Assembly (NCBI GenBank): GCA_035298385.1
Contig: DATGYC010000322.1
Span: 1 to 23,239, forward strand
DNA: 23,239 nt
Direction: 5' to 3'
Source: DATGYC01 sp035298385
GTDB lineage: Bacteria > Bacillota > Sulfobacillia > Symbiobacteriales > Symbiobacteriaceae
A model generated the notes under the pieces. The model did no database searches, was not told the origin of the DNA, and saw only the letters and a list, made by a program, of their open reading frames with translations. The position numbers were made by a program, and so were the translations under genes. Positions 7,077-14,325 of the stretch are shown one piece after another. Numbering within the stretch: the stretch's first letter is position 1; each line of letters starts with the position of its first letter.

Positions 7077-7946
7077 ATGAAGATTGAACTCCTTGGTTTT
7101 CCGACGACCCTGGGAATTCCCCGTCCCGACCGGCGCCACGCGCCTGAGGTCCTACGCGCAGCAGGCCTTCTCGATCTGCTTCGCCAGCACGCCTCTGCCG
7201 TCGCCGATCTGGGTGATATGAGCCTCTCCGCGGGCCAGGTGGCTGACAGCTGGCCCGATCGCGTCCAGAAGGTCGTCGATAGCGCCCGCCGACAGGTCGC
7301 CCTCTGGCAGGAGCGCCACGAGGCGGATAGCCTGATGCTGACCGTCGGCGGTGACCACTCGACGGCCCTTGGCACCCTCCTAACGCTCGCCGCACGGGGC
7401 GAGGAGTTCGACGTGATCTGGATCGACGCCCATGGCGACTTCAACACCCTTGCCACCTCGCCCAGCGGTAACCCGCATGGCATGGTCCTATCACTCGCCT
7501 GTGGCCTACTGCCGCACTATCTCGACGCCCATCTCCACCCCTCACAGCTCCACCTATGGGGGATTCGTGACCTGGATGAGGGTGAGCGCCGCCTATTGGA
7601 GCACCATAGGGTAGAGGTACGCACGCCTGACCAGGTGCGCCAACGGACGGAGGCGATCATCGCCAACCTAAAACCGAACGTCTACCTCTCCTTCGATATC
7701 GACTCGGTCGACCCGTCGGAGGCGCCGGGCACCGGCACGCCGGTCCCAAACGGCTTCCGGACGGCAGAGGCTCTTCACCTTGTGACTCGGATCGCCCAGA
7801 CCAAGCAGGTACTGGCGCTAGACCTGGTCGAATTCCACCCGGACAAGGACCAGAACGACATGACTCGGGAGCTCTCGCTCGCCGTCATCCGCACGGTGAT
7901 CGAAGAGCAGGTTCGGCGGCGTCAGACGGAGGACGCCGCTCACTAG
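7077..7946 (+). CDS. Arginase/agmatinase-family ureohydrolase, probably arginase
   Basis: A 289-residue cytoplasmic enzyme hydrolysing a guanidino compound to urea. All six ligands of the binuclear manganese centre are in place: H94 in GGDHS, D117/H119/D121 in DAHGDFN, and D207/D209 in SFDIDSVDP. The loop EAPGTGTPVPNG and the late LDLVEFHPDKDQND are closer to arginases (SxEVxPxxD-type) than to agmatinases, so L-arginine to ornithine plus urea is the first guess; agmatinase or formiminoglutamase remain possible. ATG 7077 has a weak GAGGG 9 bases upstream. It leads a tight unit with an unknown acidic protein (34-bp gap) and NAPRTase. No urease or ornithine-using gene is in view. Confidence 0.88.
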   Translation: MKIELLGFPTTLGIPRPDRRHAPEVLRAAGLLDLLRQHASAVADLGDMSLSAGQVADSWPDRVQKVVDSARRQVALWQERHEADSLMLTVGGDHSTALGTLLTLAARGEEFDVIWIDAHGDFNTLATSPSGNPHGMVLSLACGLLPHYLDAHLHPSQLHLWGIRDLDEGERRLLEHHRVEVRTPDQVRQRTEAIIANLKPNVYLSFDIDSVDPSEAPGTGTPVPNGFRTAEALHLVTRIAQTKQVLALDLVEFHPDKDQNDMTRELSLAVIRTVIEEQVRRRQTEDAAH

Positions 7947-7980
7947 ACCGCCCCTGATCACGTCCAGAAAGGATGGACTC

Positions 7981-8598
7981 ATGGAGATCTTCGCCTCAGT
8001 TGCTCCCCTCGTGACCGACCCCGCCGAGCGCGCCTTCCTTCTGGGTGATGATGATCCGGAAATGCTGGCTGAACTAACCAGCCAGGAGACGGCCCTTGCC
8101 ACCTCGATCGACACGATCCTACATGACCTCTACTTCCTAGAGACCGATTTTGCCACCTTCAAGACGGGCGAGGGCGCCTCCGAGCTGCTCGGCACGATCG
8201 AAGAGGTGCTGGAACTAAAGCAGTTCGCCGCGGCCCAGGAAGGGTTCACCCCTGATGACTACCTGGAGGGTCGAGTGAAGGCGGGTCACCGCTACAATCA
8301 CCTGATCAACCATGACGACTCCTCCGGCTACTATGTACCGGTCGATTTCATGCAGGCCTTCGCCTTTGAGAGCGAGGAGGGCGACGTCTCGGTCGGCTCC
8401 TCGGTCGCCCTGCTGGCCGAACTGGAGGCGCTGGCGGCGCCCCTGAAGGCGGCCTTCCCGGCGGAGATGGCCCTGGCTAGTGCGACGGAAGACGACGGGG
8501 AGCGGGCGCCCCTGACCGGTCCCGTCGGCGTCTGGCACGCCTTGATCCGCCTCTGCCGCTCATCCGTCGAGATCGGCCTACCGATCCAGATTGGCTAA
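7981..8598 (+). CDS. Acidic protein of unknown function between arginase and NAPRTase
   Basis: A 205-residue soluble protein, clearly acidic (many Asp/Glu, few Lys), with no signal peptide, membrane segment or cofactor motif I recognise. A central segment, GHRYNHLINHDDSSGYYVPVDF (about residues 101-122), has clustered His, Asp and aromatic residues and looks like the most conserved part; the C-terminal half is Ala/Leu/Glu-rich and likely helical. ATG 7981 is preceded by AAAGGA at 9 bases. It starts 34 bp after arginase and its last 8 bp overlap the earliest possible NAPRTase start, so the three genes are probably one operon. Confidence 0.8.
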   Translation: MEIFASVAPLVTDPAERAFLLGDDDPEMLAELTSQETALATSIDTILHDLYFLETDFATFKTGEGASELLGTIEEVLELKQFAAAQEGFTPDDYLEGRVKAGHRYNHLINHDDSSGYYVPVDFMQAFAFESEEGDVSVGSSVALLAELEALAAPLKAAFPAEMALASATEDDGERAPLTGPVGVWHALIRLCRSSVEIGLPIQIG

Positions 8599-10078
8599 CG
8601 CTTATAGGAACAGCCGATCGGCCTTGCTGCTTCCGTTTGGTAGCTTGGCCGGAGACGAGTACGCGCTTGAGATGATGCGGGCCTACTGGCTGGCGGGGAC
8701 CCATCGCCAGGCCGTAGGCGTCGCGGCCTACTTCCGCAAAAGCCCCTTCCAAGGCAGCTACGCCATCTGCCTGGGGACCAACCAGGTGGCGGAGTACCTA
8801 GCTGCCTTCGCCTTTACGGAAGCGGATCTCGCCTACGTTGCCACTCTAGGCTTTGAGGACGGATTCGTGGAACACCTGCGCGGACTCCGCTTTACCGGCA
8901 GCCTGTGGGTGGTCGAAGAGGGGAGCCTTGTCTTCCCTAACGAGCCCCTTGTGCTCCTCCAGGGCGCCCTGGAGGAGCTCACCTTCTTCGAGGCCCGCAT
9001 CCTGAACATCCTGAACCCGCAGACCCTGATCGGCACGAAGGCGGCCCGGGTGGTCTGGGCGGCAGGGGGCGACCCCGTGCTGGAGATGGGGCTGCGGCGG
9101 GCGCACGGGTATGACGCCGGACTCTGGCACAGCCGGGCCTGCTACATCGCTGGGGTAGAGGCCACTTCGAACCTGGAGGCTGGCCGGCAGTTCGGCATCC
9201 CGGTGCGGGGCACCATGGCCCACGCCCTGGTGATGATGGCGCAGAGCGAGCTTGATGGTTTCCGCCTCTGGGCGAACGCTCAGTTGAAGCTGGGTCGAGA
9301 CCCGGTCTTCCTAGTCGACACCTATGATGTCCTCCGCTCCGGCGTCCCGCATGCGATCAGGGTCTGCCAGGAGCTTGGTTGTGCGCTGGGCGGGATCCGC
9401 ATCGACAGTGGCGACCTGGCCTACTTAGCGCGAGAGTCCCGCCGGTTACTGGATGAGGCAGGCTTCACGGGCGCCCGGATCATCGCCTCGGGCGATCTGG
9501 ACGAGTACCTGATCCGAGACCTACGGGGCCCCGAGCAGAACGCCCCGATCGATCTCTGGGGCGTCGGCACCCAGATGATCGTGGCGGCAGACCAGCCCTC
9601 GCTCGGCGGCGTCTACAAGATCATCGCTGTGCAGGAAGGGCAGACTTGGGCGCCCCGCATCAAGCTCTCGGAGAACCCGGCCAAGATCACCACGCCGGGG
9701 CTGCACCGGACGCTTCGCTTCCGGGAGCGGGAGAGCGGCAAGTTCCTGGCTGATCTGCTGCTGGGCTGGGACGAGCCGGCGCCTACCGGCGAGTTTGAGA
9801 CCTTCCACCCGGAGCATCCCTGGAAGCGGAAGCGCCTGCAGGGGTTCGTCACGGAGGAGATGCTCCTCCCCCTGATTCGGGATGGCCACCCTCTCCGTGA
9901 CCTGTCAGACTGGGTCGCGGCTACGGCGAGGGCGAAGGAGCGCTGCCAGGCCCAGTTACAGGCGCTCTGGCCCGAATACCGCCGGCTGACCAACCCCGAG
10001 CCGTTCCCGGTCAACTTGAGCCGACCGCTCTGGGAACTGAAGCAGCGAATGATCCAGGCAGGGCGCCCGACCCAATAG
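8591..10078 (+). CDS. pncB: Nicotinate phosphoribosyltransferase
   Basis: Makes nicotinate mononucleotide from nicotinate and PRPP with ATP hydrolysis, the first step of the Preiss-Handler NAD salvage route. Family motifs in order: DEYALEMMRAYW near the start (DLYxLTM motif), YFRKSPF, YAICLGTNQVAEYL, LRFTGSLWVVEEGSLVFPNEPL, ALEELTFFEARILNILN, GLRRAHGYDAGLWHSRACYIAGVEATSNLEAGRQFGIPVRGTMAH with the phospho-acceptor His at 211, then DTYDVLRSG, GGIRIDSGDLAYL and the glycine-rich GVGTQM. About 495 residues, normal for the Gram-positive type. The start is uncertain: TTG 8591 overlaps the upstream gene by 8 bp; TTG 8624 or ATG 8671 are alternatives, none with a strong ribosome binding site. Confidence 0.95.
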   Translation: MANAYRNSRSALLLPFGSLAGDEYALEMMRAYWLAGTHRQAVGVAAYFRKSPFQGSYAICLGTNQVAEYLAAFAFTEADLAYVATLGFEDGFVEHLRGLRFTGSLWVVEEGSLVFPNEPLVLLQGALEELTFFEARILNILNPQTLIGTKAARVVWAAGGDPVLEMGLRRAHGYDAGLWHSRACYIAGVEATSNLEAGRQFGIPVRGTMAHALVMMAQSELDGFRLWANAQLKLGRDPVFLVDTYDVLRSGVPHAIRVCQELGCALGGIRIDSGDLAYLARESRRLLDEAGFTGARIIASGDLDEYLIRDLRGPEQNAPIDLWGVGTQMIVAADQPSLGGVYKIIAVQEGQTWAPRIKLSENPAKITTPGLHRTLRFRERESGKFLADLLLGWDEPAPTGEFETFHPEHPWKRKRLQGFVTEEMLLPLIRDGHPLRDLSDWVAATARAKERCQAQLQALWPEYRRLTNPEPFPVNLSRPLWELKQRMIQAGRPTQ

Positions 10079-10086
10079 CATGCGAA

Positions 10087-10122
10087 AGAGCCTCCGCACC
10101 CTTCTCGGGCTGCGGAGGCTCT
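10087..10122. terminator. Bidirectional terminator between pncB and the 40-residue ORF
   Basis: A perfect 12-bp stem AGAGCCTCCGCA (10087-10098) / TGCGGAGGCTCT (10111-10122) with a 12-base loop, 9 bases after the pncB stop and 17 bases after the stop of the minus-strand micro-ORF. The U-tracts are short (ATCTTTT on plus, CTCTTTC on minus). Confidence 0.7.
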
Positions 10123-10139
10123 ACGATCTTTTGGTCCTC

Positions 10140-10262
10140 TTAGTCGAGGGCTTCAAGGCCTGCGGCCTTCAGGATCTCCTCGATCAGGAGCTCCTCAACC
10201 TTCACCATCGACTGGCCCTTCACCGACTTGACGGCGGGGCGGAACTGTTGCTTCATCATCAT
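10140..10262 (-). CDS. 40-residue unrecognised micro-protein
   Basis: A short ORF found by reading the minus strand: it opens with three consecutive ATG codons (10262, 10259, 10256) and encodes MMMKQQFRPAVKSVKGQS followed by an amphipathic helix MVKVEELLIEEILKAAGLEALD. GC-rich third positions are like those of neighbouring genes. AAAAAAGGGAG lies 12 bases before the first of the three ATGs; an in-frame ATG at 10274 is immediately after it and so too close. The ORF is flanked by a terminator downstream and, upstream, by a promoter-structured RNA-terminator unit, which looks like attenuation control. It has a basic N-half and acidic C-half. I know of no family; a peptide regulator or spore-related small protein are possibilities only. 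Confidence 0.5.
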   Translation of the reverse strand: MMMKQQFRPAVKSVKGQSMVKVEELLIEEILKAAGLEALD

Positions 10263-10314
10263 CTCTTTGCACATCTCCCTTTTTTCATGGAGACGGCACC
10301 TTGCGCACGACTTC

Positions 10315-10344
10315 ATAAAACAACCCCGACGCGTGCCGGGGTTG
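10315..10344 (-). terminator. Intrinsic terminator upstream of the 40-residue ORF
   Basis: On the minus strand: stem CAACCCCG / CGGGGTTG (10344-10337 and 10328-10321) with an 8-base loop, then TTTTAT. It faces minus-strand transcription and lies between a promoter at 10430-10458 and the micro-ORF. Confidence 0.75.
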
Positions 10345-10424
10345 ATGCATAGCCACCTTCGTAACGTGTTCCGACGTTCTAGGACTGCTCATGGCCGGTC
10401 TTGCGGCTGTACCGCTCTCACTTG
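10315..10424 (-). ncRNA. Candidate structured leader RNA or small RNA
   Basis: About 110 bases between a minus-strand promoter and the terminator at 10344-10315. Visible local hairpins (RNA sense): GCGG-UACA-(G)CCGC just after the 5' end, AACGU-CGGAAC-ACGUU in the middle, and GCCA/UGGC closing around the second; then the terminator. There is no convincing ORF with a ribosome binding site inside it. It does not match the T-box, TPP, SAM, FMN, cobalamin, c-di-GMP or guanidine consensus patterns I know. It could be a riboswitch/attenuator for the 40-residue ORF, or an independent sRNA. Confidence 0.4.
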
Positions 10425-10429
10425 AATAT

Positions 10430-10458
10430 ATGATACACCCGGATCCGTGAACATGCAA
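10430..10458 (-). promoter_or_regulatory. Promoter for the leader RNA
   Basis: Minus strand TTGCAT (10458-10453), exactly 17 bases, then TATCAT (10435-10430), a 5/6 -10 match, followed by an AT-rich TATTCAAG. It lies just after the capA stop, giving the downstream RNA its own start independent of capA. Confidence 0.5.
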
Positions 10459-10479
10459 GCCCCTATTTTTGGAGCGTAA

Positions 10480-11565
10480 CTATTTCGGCTGTGGACGACA
10501 CTCGGGGGCGCCCGCCGTACAGGACACGACATCGTTTGAGACCAACTGCGGCAACCCCTGGTCATCGGTGCGGGCGGTCTGGACCGTCCAGCGCTGCTGG
10601 CCGCCCTCCGCCACCGTCACCTGGAGGATCCAAGAGAGCCGAGAGGGCTCGTTCAACTCGGCTGAGACGTCCTTGAAGTCATCAAAGACGAAGTTGCCGA
10701 GGGAGTAGGCGATCAGCTTGCCGTTGTAATCATGCACGGGCTGGATCACGTGCGGGTGAGTACCCACCACCATGTCTGCGCCGCTCTCCAGCCAGAGGTG
10801 TGCGATCTCCTCGTGCTCCCTGGCCGGCCCGAAGGTATACTCATAGCCCCAGTGCGGCATCACCACGATCAGGTCGACCGCTGGGCGCACCGCCCGGATC
10901 GCCTCAGCGATCCGCTCCGGGTAGAGCCAGGCCACGCCGGGCAGGTCCGGCCCGGCAGCGTAAGAGGTCAATTCTACCCCGTCCACGCCGATGAGCGCAA
11001 CCCGCCAGCCGTTCTTGGTCAGAATTACCGGTTGGTAGGCCTCCGCCTCATTCTTACCGCCGCCAAACGGCGTGATCTGCGCCCCATGTAGCCAGTCAAG
11101 CTGCTCCATGAAGGCCTCTTTGCCGTAGTCGCCCGAGTGGTTGTTCGCCACCGAGACGGCGTCAAAATGGCGTGCCAGCCAGGGCAGGATGCGAGGATGG
11201 CACTGGAAGTTATAGTGCTTTGGGACCTTCTTCCCGGTCGTAGCAATAACACACTCCAGGTTGCCCACGGTCAGATCGCCCTGATCAAGAGCGGTGGCCG
11301 TGCCGGCGAAGGGGTCAAGACCGCTCTCAACGGCCTCCCCCGGGGTTCGAGCCAGCATGATATCCCCAACGAAGGTAAGCTGGAGCGGAGGGCGCCCTTT
11401 ATCCCCGAATGGGGGTGCGGGCACCGGCGGGCCCTCAACCACATCGGCGAGCGCGGGCGTATCCGGCGTTAGGTCGATCGGCTCCAAGGTCGTCTCTGCC
11501 TTCAGGCTACACGCCGAGAGCAGGATGCAAAGGATCATCAGCCACAGCAGCCCAGGTCGGCGCAA
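10480..11565 (-). CDS. CapA/PgsA-family lipoprotein (metallophosphatase-fold)
   Basis: From TTG 11565 the product is 361 residues: signal peptide MRRPGLLWLMILCILLSAC with lipobox LLSAC (lipidated Cys 19), a Pro-rich linker to about 60, and the CapA domain. Domain motifs: FVGDIMLAR (D68), GNLECVI (E104), SVANNHSGDYG (N142, H143), MPHWGYEY (H238), VGTHPHVIQP (H270, H272), YSLGNFVFD. CapA/PgsA homologues help make or export poly-gamma-glutamate, but no capB/capC genes are here, so the role is open. An in-frame GTG at 11655 would add a long basic N-terminus without a ribosome binding site. AAGGAGG at about 11590 lies within an inverted repeat, so GTG 11574 or TTG 11565 are both possible. Confidence 0.88.
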   Translation of the reverse strand: MRRPGLLWLMILCILLSACSLKAETTLEPIDLTPDTPALADVVEGPPVPAPPFGDKGRPPLQLTFVGDIMLARTPGEAVESGLDPFAGTATALDQGDLTVGNLECVIATTGKKVPKHYNFQCHPRILPWLARHFDAVSVANNHSGDYGKEAFMEQLDWLHGAQITPFGGGKNEAEAYQPVILTKNGWRVALIGVDGVELTSYAAGPDLPGVAWLYPERIAEAIRAVRPAVDLIVVMPHWGYEYTFGPAREHEEIAHLWLESGADMVVGTHPHVIQPVHDYNGKLIAYSLGNFVFDDFKDVSAELNEPSRLSWILQVTVAEGGQQRWTVQTARTDDQGLPQLVSNDVVSCTAGAPECRPQPK

Positions 11566-11684
11566 CCCTGACACCTCGCCCAGGAGGGATCCTCCTTGAT
11601 TTGCAGTCAGGAAGATTCGCCATCTTCGGCTTGCATCCTTCTTTTTCCTGTCCACACAAGTGGTGAGAAGAGGCGTCAGGGTGG

Positions 11685-11713
11685 TGGACGTATAGCTCTA
11701 CTCGTGCTACCAT
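11685..11713 (+). promoter_or_regulatory. Possible extended -10 promoter for the GIY-YIG-like gene
   Basis: TGGACG (11685-11690), 17-base spacer, then TACCAT (11708-11713) preceded by TGC. Four of six matches at each element plus TGn. It points to the ORF starting at 11756. Confidence 0.4.
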
Positions 11714-11755
11714 ACAGACAGATTTGTCGGTTCGCAGAAAGGGGCGCATGCTGCC

Positions 11756-12157
11756 GTGGCTTGGATCTCCATCTTGGGTCTTGAATGGAAGGGCGGCCGT
11801 TTTGCTCATCCGTTTGATATCGTCGATGTACCGCAGAAGGGCGGCGTCTTCAAGCTCCACGCTCGCCTAGAGAGCGGCGAGTGGGAGGTCTTCTACGTCG
11901 GACAGGCGAGCAACCTGTACGTCACCCTCCTCGCCTACCTGGGCACGATCACCGAGGGCGATGCGGCTGCCGCTGGCATCAGCGCCGCGGCCAAGGAGCG
12001 GATCGCTACCGGCGAGATCGCCTACTCCTACGCCGAGGTGCCGAACGAAGCGGAGCGGACCCCTTGCGTGAAGTACCTCTACGACTACTTCACCCCCGTC
12101 TGCAACGACCCGGCCCAGCTGCCGGAGTCGACCACGATTGCCTGCAGCCCGAACTAA
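11756..12157 (+). CDS. Small protein with a degenerate GIY-YIG-like domain
   Basis: A 133-residue protein from GTG 11756, with AAAGGGG 11 bases upstream. Residues 28-63 read KGGVFKLHA..SGEWEVFYVGQASNLYVTLLAYL, which resembles the GIY-YIG nuclease opening (GVF for GIY, YVG for YIG, then Q-x-x-N-L). The catalytic Arg that usually follows (N-L-x-R-R-L) is replaced (Tyr/Val), and I find no matching catalytic Glu before the YLYDYFTPVCND segment, which resembles the family's end (YLIKKxxPxxN). So it is either a non-catalytic relative, perhaps nucleic-acid binding, or a chance likeness. It stands alone between its own promoter candidate and a strong terminator. Confidence 0.75.
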   Translation: MAWISILGLEWKGGRFAHPFDIVDVPQKGGVFKLHARLESGEWEVFYVGQASNLYVTLLAYLGTITEGDAAAAGISAAAKERIATGEIAYSYAEVPNEAERTPCVKYLYDYFTPVCNDPAQLPESTTIACSPN

Positions 12158-12171
12158 TAGGTATAGGAAAG

Positions 12172-12202
12172 GACCCCAGCATCCGACATGGATGCTGGGG
12201 TC
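12172..12202. terminator. Strong terminator between convergent genes
   Basis: Perfect 13-bp stem GACCCCAGCATCC (12172-12184) / GGATGCTGGGGTC (12190-12202), loop GACAT, followed by TCTTTCTT on the plus strand and CTTTCC on the minus strand. It serves the GIY-YIG-like gene and probably also the ABC gene that ends at 12221. Confidence 0.88.
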
Positions 12203-12220
12203 TCTTTCTTACGAACCGCT

Positions 12221-13207
12221 CTACAACCCTTCCTGATAGATCCGCGAGATGATCGACTCAATCTGCGGCTCCTCGACTGTCAGATCGCGGATCGACCAGT
12301 GGGCGGAGACCCGGGCGATCAGTTCGGAGGCGGAGACCTCGTCCCGGTTGAAGCGGAGCCAGAGCTTCTTCTCCTCCCGGCGGACCAGCTCGGCCCCTGC
12401 GACCTGCACCTCAGCCGGCGCCTCCTCCAGGTCAACGACGAGCGTCCGCTGCTTGCCAAAGCGGGCCTTGATCTGGGCGACCGGGCCGTCGTAGATCACC
12501 GTGCCCTTGTCGATCAGGATCATCCGCTCGCAGAGGCGCTCGATATCCTGCATGTCATGCGTCGTCAGGATCACGGTCAACTGCCGCTCCTGGTTCATCT
12601 CCAGGATGAACTCCCGGATCTTCTCCTTGGCCACGACGTCCAGACCGATCGTCGGCTCGTCCAGGTAGAGGATCTCAGGGTCGTGCAGGAGGGCGGCGGC
12701 CAGGTCGGCCCGCATCCGCTGGCCGAGCGAGAGCTGACGGACCGGCGTCTGGATGAACTCTTCCATGCCCAGCAGGGCGGAGAAGCGGGCCATATTCGCC
12801 TTGTAGCGCTCCTCCGGCAGCTTATAGATGTGGCGGAGCAACTCGAAGGACTCGATCAGGGGCAGGTCCCACCAGAGCTGCGTCCGCTGACCGAAGACGA
12901 CGCCGATCTTACGGGCGTTCTCCGTCCGCTGTTGGTAGGGGACCAGCCCGTCCACCTTCAACTCACCACCGGAGGGGACCAGGATGCCGGTCAGCATCTT
13001 GATCGTCGTCGATTTGCCCGCCCCGTTCGGGCCAATATAGCCGACAATCTCACCCTTATTGATGGCGAAGGAGACGTTCTGAACCGCTTCCTTCACCTGA
13101 TACTCGCTAGAGAAGAGGGTACGGACCGCGCCGAACCTCCCCTCCTTCCGCTTGGCAATCTTGAAGCTCTTAGAGAGGTTGCGTACCTGGATGATCGCGT
13201 TGCTCAT
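12221..13207 (-). CDS. ABC transporter ATP-binding protein (ABC-2 exporter type)
   Basis: A 328-residue ATPase with all nucleotide-binding motifs: Walker A GPNGAGKST (59-67), Q-loop Q107, signature LSLGQ (159-163), Walker B ILYLDEP (179-185) and the H-loop in TTHDMQD. An insertion before the first catalytic strand (residues 18-38) and the WWDLPLIESFELL segment are typical of the NatA-like subgroup (COG4586) that pairs with two ABC-2 permeases. The C-terminal 90 residues form the usual extra beta domain (RTLVVDLEEAP...). ATG 13207 has AGGAGGT 7 bases upstream. Neither neighbour is a permease, so its partner must be encoded elsewhere or lost. Confidence 0.95.
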   Translation of the reverse strand: MSNAIIQVRNLSKSFKIAKRKEGRFGAVRTLFSSEYQVKEAVQNVSFAINKGEIVGYIGPNGAGKSTTIKMLTGILVPSGGELKVDGLVPYQQRTENARKIGVVFGQRTQLWWDLPLIESFELLRHIYKLPEERYKANMARFSALLGMEEFIQTPVRQLSLGQRMRADLAAALLHDPEILYLDEPTIGLDVVAKEKIREFILEMNQERQLTVILTTHDMQDIERLCERMILIDKGTVIYDGPVAQIKARFGKQRTLVVDLEEAPAEVQVAGAELVRREEKKLWLRFNRDEVSASELIARVSAHWSIRDLTVEEPQIESIISRIYQEGL

Positions 13208-13298
13208 GCGGGACCTCCTACGTTACTTAGAAAGTCGAGAAGGAATAATCAGAACGTGTAAAGAACGTAAAGCAGAGCAAAACGGAGGTGAGTAGAAG

Positions 13299-13757
13299 GT
13301 GTTGGTCTGTCCCGCTTGCCAGCGCAACAACGGTCCGTTCGGCCTGCGCCATCAACTGCGGGTAGACGGACACCTTCTGCGGGTCTGGCTCTGTCCGTGC
13401 GGCGAGCGTTTTCCGACCCTGGCTGGTATGGAGACGATGCCAGGGGGCGCTTCGATCTACACCGGCTTTACGGTCCAGTACCGGGGGCGCTATCAGTCGG
13501 TGGAGTTGAAGTACGTCGGCGCCCGGGAGGCGACCTGGACGATCGGCAAGTGGGTGATCAACATCCACCAGGATCGCCCAAGCGACCGGACTCGCCGGGT
13601 AACCCTCTGGGGCGATCAGGAGGAGCCACTCGGTGAATGGCAGGTGGAGGCCGGGCTGGGCCTTAGCGAACTGAGTGAGCAGATCCAAGTGAATTCGCCC
13701 CCGACGGACCTGGACCTGCCACTGCTGCACAGGGCGATCTTCCGGATGATCAGCTAG
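13299..13757 (+). CDS. Unknown protein with N-terminal zinc ribbon
   Basis: A 152-residue protein. Two cysteine pairs near the start, CPAC (4-7) and CPC (32-34), with spacing like a short zinc ribbon (CxxC...CxCG-x-RF, as in NrdR-type ribbons), then a beta-rich region (YTGFTVQYRGRYQSVELKYV, ATWTIGKWVINIHQ) and a helical C-terminus. I do not recognise the family. GTG 13299 is preceded by GGAGGTGA with a 7-base spacer. The gene runs divergently from the ABC ATPase, and its stop shares the bases CTAG (13754-13757) with the stop of the convergent YgjP-like gene, with no terminator between. Confidence 0.82.
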   Translation: MLVCPACQRNNGPFGLRHQLRVDGHLLRVWLCPCGERFPTLAGMETMPGGASIYTGFTVQYRGRYQSVELKYVGAREATWTIGKWVINIHQDRPSDRTRRVTLWGDQEEPLGEWQVEAGLGLSELSEQIQVNSPPTDLDLPLLHRAIFRMIS

Positions 13758-14323
13758 CCTCCTGCTTCAGGAAGAAGCCCCGCCCGGAGGAGTTCCTCGT
13801 ACTGCCGCAGGAGTTGCCGCCGCTGGGGCCAGTCTGGCATCGCCTTGGCCACGAGCGCCCAGAAGCGCTCGCTGTGGTTCAGTTCGCCCAGGTGCGCGAT
13901 CTCATGGACGAGGACGTACTCCAGCAGGGTATGAGGCCCACCCCGGAGCCGGTCTGAGATGGAGATCGTCCGGGTCCGGCCGCTACAGGAGCCCCAACGG
14001 GCCCTCTGTTGCTTAAAGTGAACCCGACCGAGTTGAAAGCCATAATAACGATCGTTGATCTCGGCCGCCCAGGCGGCTAGCGCTGCATCGTCCAAGACGG
14101 GCGAGGGCGCCAGCCATCCGGGCGGCCCTGCCGTTTCCCAGTTCTGGGCGCGACTCTGACTCTGCTGGAGGCGAGCGGCTAGCTTAGCCGTCAGGACCTG
14201 GATGTGCCGCTCCTTCTCAGCCTTGGGTAGGTGTGCAGCGATCGCAAGATGGATCGCGCCGTCCTTGATCGTCCCGGAGCTGTTACGCTTTCGCTTGTAG
14301 ATGATATGGACCGGAGGGTTCAT
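13754..14323 (-). CDS. YgjP-like (DUF45) zinc metallopeptidase-fold protein
   Basis: A 189-residue protein. It carries the family signatures FKQQRARWGSCSGRTRTI (103-120), LLEYVLVHEIAHLGELNHSERFW (133-155) with the zinc-binding HEIAH at 140-144 and the third ligand in NH (149-150). The family is annotated as M48-like/YgjP metal-dependent hydrolases; some members have been reported as nucleotide pyrophosphatases, so the substrate is unsettled. ATG 14323 has AAGGAG 8 bases upstream, located inside the last codons of the DNA glycosylase gene that ends at 14326: the 2-bp gap implies translational coupling. Confidence 0.9.
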   Translation of the reverse strand: MNPPVHIIYKRKRNSSGTIKDGAIHLAIAAHLPKAEKERHIQVLTAKLAARLQQSQSRAQNWETAGPPGWLAPSPVLDDAALAAWAAEINDRYYGFQLGRVHFKQQRARWGSCSGRTRTISISDRLRGGPHTLLEYVLVHEIAHLGELNHSERFWALVAKAMPDWPQRRQLLRQYEELLRAGLLPEAGG

Positions 14324-14325
14324 CA

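Noticed and set aside
6922..7395. An N-terminal extension of the spore protein to 235 codons
   Set aside because: AAAGGAGG before ATG 6921 marks the real start; the extension would overlap arginase on the opposite strand and has no family likeness.
10080..10352. A 90-codon plus-strand frame after pncB
   Set aside because: It starts within a terminator hairpin, lacks a ribosome binding site, and is Leu/His-rich as expected for the opposite strand of the 40-residue ORF and its surroundings.
12188..13261. A 357-codon plus-strand open frame opposite the ABC ATPase
   Set aside because: It mirrors the real gene on the complementary strand; the ATPase has every motif and a strong ribosome binding site, while the plus-strand frame is Arg/Leu/Asp-rich without motifs, an effect of high GC.
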